Shown: positions 19,845 to 25,039 of the stretch, in pieces
How positions within the stretch are numbered: position 1 is the first letter of the stretch
Layout: each line of letters opens with the position of its first letter
Source of the DNA: a virus
Virus record (IMG/VR): IMGVR_UViG_3300005911_000011
Location: 1 to 25,039 of that record
Length of the DNA stretch: 25,039 nucleotides
Direction: 5' to 3' (one strand)
Notes under the pieces: model-generated
Told to the model about the DNA's origin: nothing
Seen by the model: the letters and a program-made list of their open reading frames with translations, nothing else
Database searches by the model: none
Position numbers and translations under genes: made by a program

Positions 19845-20257
19845 TGGATTTATTATTTCAAGCCATATATAACCATTTTTCAGCCACAACCGGAAGCGGT
19901 TTTTATAACGATGTGTCAGGCCGGATGTATCCCAATTTTGCCAGCCAGGGTGCCAGCTTCCCATATTGCGTTTATTTTTCCGTAGTTGATGGCAATGACC
20001 TTGATTTTTCAGATGAAAGCGAAGATTTTTTATTACAGTTTAACATTTTCAGTCAAAATACTTCAAGCATTGAGGCCGGGAACCTACTTGAAAGCCTTAA
20101 AACTATGTTCGATAATTGCAGCTTGACAGTGACGGGATGGAGACATTTACAATTTCAGAGAGGGAACATATACCCTAACGGTGATTATGAACAGAGCCCA
20201 CCAATACAGGGGTATTCAGTTGAATATAACGTCTTACTTGAAAAGGCTCGGAGCTAA
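19844..20257 (+). CDS. Tail completion protein (DUF3168-like)
   Basis: I start at ATG 19844, which overlaps the previous stop by one base, rather than at a TTG at 19826. The 137-aa protein begins MDLLFQAIYNHFSATTGS and continues with RMYPNFASQGASFPYCVYF, the phage tail-completion pattern (short helix, then P-Y-x-V/C-Y-x-x). ESEDFLLQFNIFSQNTSS and the C-terminal GYSVEYNVLLE fit DUF3168. Such proteins cap the tail tube where it meets the head. Confidence 0.75.
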   Translation: MDLLFQAIYNHFSATTGSGFYNDVSGRMYPNFASQGASFPYCVYFSVVDGNDLDFSDESEDFLLQFNIFSQNTSSIEAGNLLESLKTMFDNCSLTVTGWRHLQFQRGNIYPNGDYEQSPPIQGYSVEYNVLLEKARS

Positions 20258-20862
20258 TGATAACCCTGAAAAATAAATATAAAGGCCAAATATTAAATAT
20301 TGTCGGCAAGGGACCGTCTTTGAGATATTTAAAAACTGAGCATTTTATCCCAGGTCCAATAGTAACAATCAATCATGCCATAATAGCAGTAGAGCAATTT
20401 AATTTTGATGACGTATATTCAATGCAGAAAGATGGTGGGAACCGGCGTATTTCTTTGAGTCAGCAGGATTTAAACCCGAGTTGTGAGCATTCAGGAGATT
20501 GTGGCGATACCTGTGGCGGAATGACAAGGCCAAAAAAAGCAACTCTCCTTGTTCATAGACACGAATCTTTATTTTGTTTTCCTGAATACAAGCCAAGAGT
20601 GGTTTTTGATTGGGATCTTTTAGGATTGCCGGGGAACGAAAACTCAATGATTTTTTCAATTCAAATCGGTAAATTATTTGGGTGTACTGGATTTCGGTTT
20701 ATTTCGTTTGACATGCACACTCATGGAGACAATAGAACTTATATACCCGGAATGATAGAAGATATGCCGAATAATCCCTATCAATCTCAAGTGCCAAAAA
20801 TAGCACAATATATAAACGGGTTTGATTCAATGTGGGTCACACCGAAAAAGGAGCAAGAATGA
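20257..20862 (+). CDS. GKGPSL-motif Rossmann-like protein (MptE/DUF115-type or glycan enzyme)
   Basis: The 201-aa protein starts MITLKNKYKGQILNIVGKGPSL. The strand-GKGPSL loop, then PIVTINHAIIAV, resembles the nucleotide-binding start of DUF115/MptE-like and some sialyltransferase-type proteins. A Cys-rich stretch follows (SCEHSGDCGDTCGG), and SIQIGKLFGCTGFRFISFDM is typical of the later Rossmann half. It directly precedes a glycosyltransferase gene, overlapping it by ATGA, so the two probably act in one glycan pathway. The exact reaction is unknown. Confidence 0.5.
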   Translation: MITLKNKYKGQILNIVGKGPSLRYLKTEHFIPGPIVTINHAIIAVEQFNFDDVYSMQKDGGNRRISLSQQDLNPSCEHSGDCGDTCGGMTRPKKATLLVHRHESLFCFPEYKPRVVFDWDLLGLPGNENSMIFSIQIGKLFGCTGFRFISFDMHTHGDNRTYIPGMIEDMPNNPYQSQVPKIAQYINGFDSMWVTPKKEQE

Positions 20863-22142
20863 TGGAGCAAAAAGTATCAATAATTATCCCGGTCATAAGA
20901 CCAGAAAGCGCAGAAAGGTGTATTGAGGCTATCAGGAAAAATGCAGGGTGTGATAGTTATGAAATAATATCTGCCGTTGATGTTGATGGTATCGGATGCC
21001 CGAAAATGGTAGAAATACTTACAAAACAGGCCAAATACGATCTTGTCATGTTTCTTGGAGATGACACCATCCCTGAAAGAGACTTTTTAAAACACGCCAT
21101 TGACGCCATGGAAAGTTTTCCTGACGGATGGGGCGTGGTTGGATTACATACACTTGACATAAGAATTGAAACCGGTAACCCACTCGCACACTGGATGGCC
21201 CATAAAAAGATGCTTGAGCATATCCCTGACGGTAATTTCTTTTCTACCGAATATCATCATTGTTGGTGTGATAATGAATTAAAAGATGTTGCTGATGAAT
21301 TGGGCCGGTGGGCATATGCTAAAAAATCAAAAATAACGCATATGCATCCTGTCAATAAATTGGCCCGGGATGATGCAGGATATAAAAAAGCGTATGGCAA
21401 TGGCCATGATACAAATGATTTTAAGATATACTGCCAGCGCAAACGTGCCCGGATGCAGGAAAGATATGGAATCAAGCTCGCAATAGCCGTGCCATTGACG
21501 GACGAAACAGTTTACCGACAATTCTTCTTTTCTTTTGTCAAAGTCATAACGGAATATATGAGCAGCCTGGTGAAAAATGGAAAGCCAATATCATTCGATG
21601 TTTTAATGCCGGACTTCCCCTGTCAAATTGATGCAGCACGAAATAATTTGGTTCAGAAAGCCCTTCTGTCAGGATGCACACATATTTTAATGATGGACAC
21701 AGACCAGATCTACCAGACAACCGGAATGATCGAAAAAATGTTGGCTCATGATAATCCTGTTGTCGGGGCTCGTGTCCATCGGCGGTACCCTCCTTTTGAT
21801 CCGTTATTGCTCAGGGGGGATCCTGGGAAATTATATCAGGTGCCGGACGATGAAATAAAAAACGAGGATGGAAGTTTTAACGAGGATCTTCCAGTGGACT
21901 ATACCGGGACAGGGTGTATCCTTTATGATATGAAAATTTTTAATGACATGATACCCTTAAAATGGTTCAGGTTTTCCGTGGGTGATCATGGTCAGCCGAT
22001 AGGAGAAGATATCAATTTTTGCGATGAGCTGAAAAAAGCAAATATCCCTATCATTGTTGACTGCTCGATTGATATAAAACACTTGTCAACCATGGCGATC
22101 GATTGGGGAACATATAAATTATTCCAGAAAATAATGAAATAA
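20859..22142 (+). CDS. Tandem-domain GT-A glycosyltransferase
   Basis: I start at ATGATG (20859), five bases after AAAAAGGAG, instead of a GTG at 20832. The 427-aa protein has two GT-A units. Unit one (about 1-210) has VSIIIPVIRPESAERCIEAI and VMFLGDDTIPE with an Asp pair for metal. Unit two (about 211-427) starts LAIAVPLTDETV, has ILMMDTDQIYQT (the DxD motif), VVGARVHRRYPPF, and EDINFCDELKK...IDIKHL near the end. It would move sugars from nucleotide donors. It lies inside the tail genes, so a target on the virion or on the host surface is likely. Confidence 0.78.
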   Translation: MMEQKVSIIIPVIRPESAERCIEAIRKNAGCDSYEIISAVDVDGIGCPKMVEILTKQAKYDLVMFLGDDTIPERDFLKHAIDAMESFPDGWGVVGLHTLDIRIETGNPLAHWMAHKKMLEHIPDGNFFSTEYHHCWCDNELKDVADELGRWAYAKKSKITHMHPVNKLARDDAGYKKAYGNGHDTNDFKIYCQRKRARMQERYGIKLAIAVPLTDETVYRQFFFSFVKVITEYMSSLVKNGKPISFDVLMPDFPCQIDAARNNLVQKALLSGCTHILMMDTDQIYQTTGMIEKMLAHDNPVVGARVHRRYPPFDPLLLRGDPGKLYQVPDDEIKNEDGSFNEDLPVDYTGTGCILYDMKIFNDMIPLKWFRFSVGDHGQPIGEDINFCDELKKANIPIIVDCSIDIKHLSTMAIDWGTYKLFQKIMK

Positions 22143-22203
22143 ATATAAACTTGTTAAGCAGGACTGGAGCCCCTAATAACAAAAAGATAGGAGGACAGAT
22201 ATC

Positions 22204-22656
22204 ATGGCACTCGAAAGCAAAATAGGCATAGATTGTAGGGTCACATTGGGGGCAAATATTATCCTGGGGCAAGGCACCTGGGGTATTTCTGGGGGATCAT
22301 ACGCGGAACTGGACGATACTGATTTCGGTGATGACGATACCATAATGTTACGAGGTGTCAGGACAGGCGGAACCGTAACTTTTTCCGGGAAATACAAAAA
22401 AGACGATACAACCGGCCAGGATAAAATCAGGGATGCATACTGGCTAAAATCTGACATTACTGATCTTAGGTTCTGGGTTGATGATACCAGTTATTATACG
22501 CCTAACAACACAACAGGTGCCGGTGGCGGGTTGCCTGCTGAAACAATGATCAGTCATATCAAAATCATGACAGAGCCTATGCCAAGCACCGACAAGAGTG
22601 GCCTTGCAACTATTTCATTTGACGGAAAAATTGAAGGCGCAATGAGATTAATCTAA
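22204..22656 (+). CDS. Major tail tube protein
   Basis: ATG 22204 follows ATAGGAGGAC. The 150-aa protein begins MALESKIGIDCRVTLGANII and has WGISGGSYAELDDTDFGDDD then VRTGGTVTFSGKYKKDDTTG, typical of the beta-barrel tail-tube fold. AGGGLPAETMISHIKIMTE and LATISFDGKIEGAMRL near the end fit the family. It stacks as hexamers to form the non-contractile tube. It is followed by a good terminator, in keeping with high expression. Confidence 0.78.
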   Translation: MALESKIGIDCRVTLGANIILGQGTWGISGGSYAELDDTDFGDDDTIMLRGVRTGGTVTFSGKYKKDDTTGQDKIRDAYWLKSDITDLRFWVDDTSYYTPNNTTGAGGGLPAETMISHIKIMTEPMPSTDKSGLATISFDGKIEGAMRLI

Positions 22657-22680
22657 CACATTGGGCGGGCCGGATTGTCC

Positions 22681-22718
22681 GGGCGGGAGTTGCTCCACTC
22701 CCCCCGCCCTTAATTTTA
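22681..22718 (+). terminator. Probable intrinsic terminator after the tail tube gene
   Basis: GGGCGGG (22681-22687) pairs with CCCGCCC (22703-22709), with an additional AGT/ACT pairing inside, and TTAATTTTAA follows at once. The GC-rich stem plus T-rich tail is the best + strand terminator in the window. It would partly separate the very abundant tube mRNA from the lower-level chaperone and tape-measure genes. Confidence 0.6.
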
Positions 22719-22745
22719 ACGGAGCAAACAAAAGGAGCATACAAA

Positions 22746-23174
22746 ATGAGAATTTCAAAAGTTACAGAACGTTGGTTTACGGTCCCAAACGATCCGGACA
22801 AATCACGATTGAAAATCAAACATCTTTTGCCAGGGGAAGCCCAAGATATTTTCGACCAAGTTTTCAAACAAAAGGTCGATTATCAAAAAGGTAAAGAGGG
22901 AAAAATGGAGCCTAAGTTTTCCCAGGAAAGTGACCCAAAACTTGACCGGAAATTAACATTTACATCTGTTGTTGTTGGCTGGGAAAATATGTTCGATGAC
23001 AAGGGCCAGAAGATGAAATGCACCCCTGAAAATATCGAAAGGGCGTATAAGGAAATAGACGGTTTTTCAGAGCTTGTCAATGAATTTAAAGCAACCCTTG
23101 CAGCTAATATTAAACAGGAGCAGGAAGACCAGAAAAAAAACTTGAAGAGTTCTGTATCCGAGCTGGAGAAGTAG
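22746..23174 (+). CDS. Tail assembly chaperone, short (G-like) form
   Basis: ATG 22746 follows AAAAGGAGC. The 142-aa product is charged and helical: MRISKVTERWFTVPNDPDKS, then HLLPGEAQDIFDQVFKQK and TENIERAYKEIDGF-like segments typical of phage tail assembly chaperones before the tape-measure gene. A run of eight A (23133-23140) near its end includes the heptamer A AAA AAC in the correct register. Ribosomes that do not slip end at TAG 23172-23174 and give this form. It binds the tape-measure protein and helps tube subunits assemble. Confidence 0.78.
   Translation: MRISKVTERWFTVPNDPDKSRLKIKHLLPGEAQDIFDQVFKQKVDYQKGKEGKMEPKFSQESDPKLDRKLTFTSVVVGWENMFDDKGQKMKCTPENIERAYKEIDGFSELVNEFKATLAANIKQEQEDQKKNLKSSVSELEK
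23135..23141 (+). promoter_or_regulatory. -1 programmed ribosomal frameshift site (A AAA AAC)
   Basis: The zero frame reads AAA AAA AAC at 23133-23141, so A AAA AAC (23135-23141) is a canonical slippery heptamer. A slip back by one base opens the frame to 23440. The chaperone/tape-measure position is where siphophages carry such a site. I see no long stimulatory hairpin in the next 50 nt. Confidence 0.82.
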
Positions 23175-23440
23175 ATTGCCATGGATGCAGAGCAGCATAT
23201 AAAAAATTGTACAACGAGGAGCCACCATGTTCAACATGCTTGCCAGATTTATTTCCCGAAAACAGACTTGTATACGAAGTATTTTGGCGTATGTTTGGAT
23301 CAATCGAAAATCTGGATGCATTCAAAATCATGGACATGGTGGGCATAGGGTCAGATGAACGGCTTTATTGCCTAGATCTAGTGCAGGGAGCAAAGGGCGA
23401 GGTCATGAAAGATAAGCAGCTTAAAAAGGGTAAGAAATGA
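23141..23440 (+). CDS. Tail assembly chaperone -1 frame extension (G-T-like)
   Basis: After the slip, 99 further codons give a fused protein of about 231 aa (22746-23440). The extension has no credible start of its own: the first possible start is a TTG at 23207 without ribosome site. Yet the sequence before that codon is clearly coding in this frame. It holds VDCHGCRAAYKKLYNEEPPC then STCLPD, two CxxC pairs that form a zinc-binding knuckle split by the TTG. This shows that translation comes through the frameshift. The C-terminal part (YEVFWRMFGSIENLDAFKI) is helical. The fusion should link the chaperone to tube subunits. Confidence 0.78.
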   Translation, partial: LEEFCIRAGEVDCHGCRAAYKKLYNEEPPCSTCLPDLFPENRLVYEVFWRMFGSIENLDAFKIMDMVGIGSDERLYCLDLVQGAKGEVMKDKQLKKGKK

Positions 23441-25039
23441 AGCTTGGCGGAATATATATCAGTGTTGGTGCGAAGACCACGAAGCTTGCGCTTGATTTAA
23501 AAAAAGCTGAAGGGATGGCTAAAAAAACAGCCGTCTTGATGAATCATGAGCTTGGAAGTATATCCATGGGTGCTGCCACAATAGCCTTTGCAGCACTTGC
23601 CGCTGGTACAACAATGGCCACATCTAAAATAGTATCACTCGGTCGTGAATTTGAATCGACCATGAAAACCGTCCAGGCATGGTCAGGTGCCACAGGTAAA
23701 TCTCTTGAAAATCTCAATAAAATAGCCCGTGAAATGGGGGCTACAACAGAACATACAGCCACGCAGGCCGCTGGAGCATTAAAGTTCTTGGCGGCTGCTG
23801 GCTTCAGTGCCGAGCAAAGTATTGCAGCGTTACCTGGGACATTAGACCTTGCCACAGCAGCACAGGTTGATTTGAGTTTGGCAACTGATATAACAACAGA
23901 CACAATGACAGCTTTCGGAATGAAGGTTGAAGATTTATCTAGAGTTAATGACGCTTTTATTGTTGCGAGTACAGGATCAAATACCACGGTTGAAATGCTT
24001 GGCGAGTCAATGCGATATGCCGCACCTATGGCGAAGCTAATGGGTTACAATGTCGAGCAAACAGCAGCCATGTTAGGTGCATTGGCTGGTGGTGGTATAA
24101 AGGCGTCAATGGCTGGGGCTGGCTTAAATATGATCATGTTAAAATCCGCACAGTATATTAAGACAGCCGGAATAGAAGGCATGACATTTATTGATTTATT
24201 AAAGCTAATGAAAAAGGAGCAATGGGATGCAGCGAAAATTGGTAAAGTTTTTGGAGCGAGACAGGTTAAAACGGCTGATGTTTTAGCAAGCCAAATACCT
24301 TTATATGAAAAATTGCATAAGAAAATGCAAGAGAGTGCTGGGATCACTCAAGAACTTGCAGACGTAATGAGAGATTCTCTTGACAATGATATCAAAGTTT
24401 TAAACTCAACAATTGAAGAGGAACTTTTAAGAACATTTGATGATTACAATGAATACATGCGTGACATCGTCCAGTCCACAACCGAATGGATCAGGACAAA
24501 TCCTGAAGCTATAGATCAGTTTGCAGAAATGGCAAGAAATATGTTTGAGGCCGGTGCAGCCATGGCCAAAGTAATTAGCTATGCACCAGCATTTATAAAT
24601 GCATTTGCAGACATTGCCGGGGCAGCCGGTCTTGCGTCAACCGGTTTGGTAAGCTGGAAAGATGCTATTTTTGGTGGTGTGGGTGTTATGAAATTGTTTG
24701 AAACTGAGATTGGCCGTCTTGTTTTACAGGCAAGAAAACTTCAGCAAGAGATTGCCGCCCTTGAACAAACAGATAATTTACTTGGCCCGGATCCTTCCAT
24801 TGCAAAAAAAGAGGCCGAGCTAAAAAAAATAGCTACTCAAATAAATAAATTAAATGTAATTATTGAAGAAACCAAAGCCTTGACATTTACAATTGATAAA
24901 AATACCCCTGGATTTGAAAAATGGAATACAAGTGTTGAAGATGTAAACAAAAATCTAAAAAAGACAAAAGAAGCATTAACGGAAATAGAACAAGAATTGC
25001 TCGATGAAAAAATATTAAAGGCTTTAGATAAGTTTTTTG
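23437..25039 (+). CDS. Tail tape-measure protein (partial, runs off the right edge)
   Basis: The ATG at 23437 overlaps the chaperone stop (ATGA). The frame is open for 534 codons to the end of the window. It begins MKLGGIYISVGAKTTKLALD. A hydrophobic helix (ATIAFAALAAGTTMA) follows. REFESTMKTVQAWSGATGKS then AREMGATTEHTATQAAGALK and AAAGFSAEQSIAALPGTLDL are the conserved TP901-type tape-measure core, with DTMTAFGMKV after them. Coiled-coil helices start near the right edge. This protein sets tail length and takes part in DNA delivery. Its C-terminal domains cannot be seen. Confidence 0.88.
   Translation, partial: MKLGGIYISVGAKTTKLALDLKKAEGMAKKTAVLMNHELGSISMGAATIAFAALAAGTTMATSKIVSLGREFESTMKTVQAWSGATGKSLENLNKIAREMGATTEHTATQAAGALKFLAAAGFSAEQSIAALPGTLDLATAAQVDLSLATDITTDTMTAFGMKVEDLSRVNDAFIVASTGSNTTVEMLGESMRYAAPMAKLMGYNVEQTAAMLGALAGGGIKASMAGAGLNMIMLKSAQYIKTAGIEGMTFIDLLKLMKKEQWDAAKIGKVFGARQVKTADVLASQIPLYEKLHKKMQESAGITQELADVMRDSLDNDIKVLNSTIEEELLRTFDDYNEYMRDIVQSTTEWIRTNPEAIDQFAEMARNMFEAGAAMAKVISYAPAFINAFADIAGAAGLASTGLVSWKDAIFGGVGVMKLFETEIGRLVLQARKLQQEIAALEQTDNLLGPDPSIAKKEAELKKIATQINKLNVIIEETKALTFTIDKNTPGFEKWNTSVEDVNKNLKKTKEALTEIEQELLDEKILKALDKFF

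Noticed and set aside
23207-23440. Independent gene starting at TTG 23207
   Set aside because: No ribosome site, and coding sequence with half of a zinc knuckle extends upstream of this codon; the frameshift explains it.
23544-23987. 147-codon open frame on the minus strand within the tape-measure gene
   Set aside because: It is a shadow of the plus-strand gene: Ala/Val/Ser-rich from complemented Ala/Thr/Gly codons, without ribosome site, while the plus strand has a clear known family.
1-25039. tRNA or rRNA genes
   Set aside because: I saw no cloverleaf-type sequence with T-loop consensus or rRNA-like stretch; a tRNAscan-type run would be the proper test.

Overview
The window is a contiguous piece of a tailed-phage or prophage genome: an HK97-fold siphovirus with every supported gene on the + strand. 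Genes are packed with 1-14 bp overlaps, many of the ATGA type. It runs from the end of an early/replication region through DNA packaging and head genes to the tail tape-measure gene, which is cut by the right edge. No integrase, lysis gene, tRNA, rRNA, CRISPR array, insertion sequence or clear host gene is visible, so prophage versus free virus cannot be decided. Strong Shine-Dalgarno sites and sigma70-type promoters fit a Gram-negative host. The moderate-to-low GC and coding style would suit an anaerobic Desulfobacterota-like host, but that is only a guess.

Layout. (1) 1-3968, early region: a gene tail, an orphan adenine DNA methyltransferase, a HAD-type phosphatase, a small protein with a GGRII repeat, a Cro/CI-type HTH regulator of 55 aa, a GIY-YIG nuclease, a replication initiator (Lin1244/Lin1753 type, with candidate origin repeats inside the gene), a probable helicase loader and a RusA resolvase. 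(2) 3968-6731: a small lipoprotein, then a promoter-driven two-gene cassette ending in a ribbon-helix-helix (RHH) protein and flanked by a 21-bp direct repeat, then several Cys-rich or unknown small proteins and an HNH nuclease. (3) 6732-11214, packaging: the small (P27-like) and large terminase genes are separated by about 2 kb. That stretch holds a PLD-like protein, a second promoter-driven cassette (a nucleotidyltransferase-like protein, an unknown protein and an RHH protein that seems to use an ATT start) and a small phage protein. The large terminase carries an in-frame 135-aa mini-intein exactly in its Walker A loop, with the features of a class 3 (W-C-T) intein. (4) 11268-20257, head and connector: a 2-TM peptide, a portal fused to a MuF-like domain, prohead protease, major capsid protein, six small head/decoration-type genes, a gp6-like connector with an inserted module, a 1-TM peptide, head closure, gp10-like and tail-completion proteins. 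(5) 20257-25039, tail: two glycan-type genes (a GKGPSL protein and a tandem glycosyltransferase), tail tube protein, terminator, tail assembly chaperone with a classic -1 frameshift site (A AAA AAC) and the tape-measure protein.

How it works together. Initiator, loader and RusA replicate and resolve phage DNA. HNH plus the two terminase subunits cut and package it through the portal into a protease-matured HK97 capsid, and connector/closure proteins join the tail. Three things stand out: the TerL intein, which must splice before packaging can work; two accessory cassettes that end in RHH genes, have near-consensus promoters and are bounded by short duplications of neighbouring gene ends; and glycosyltransferases inside the tail operon. 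All calls come from reading the sequence without database searches.
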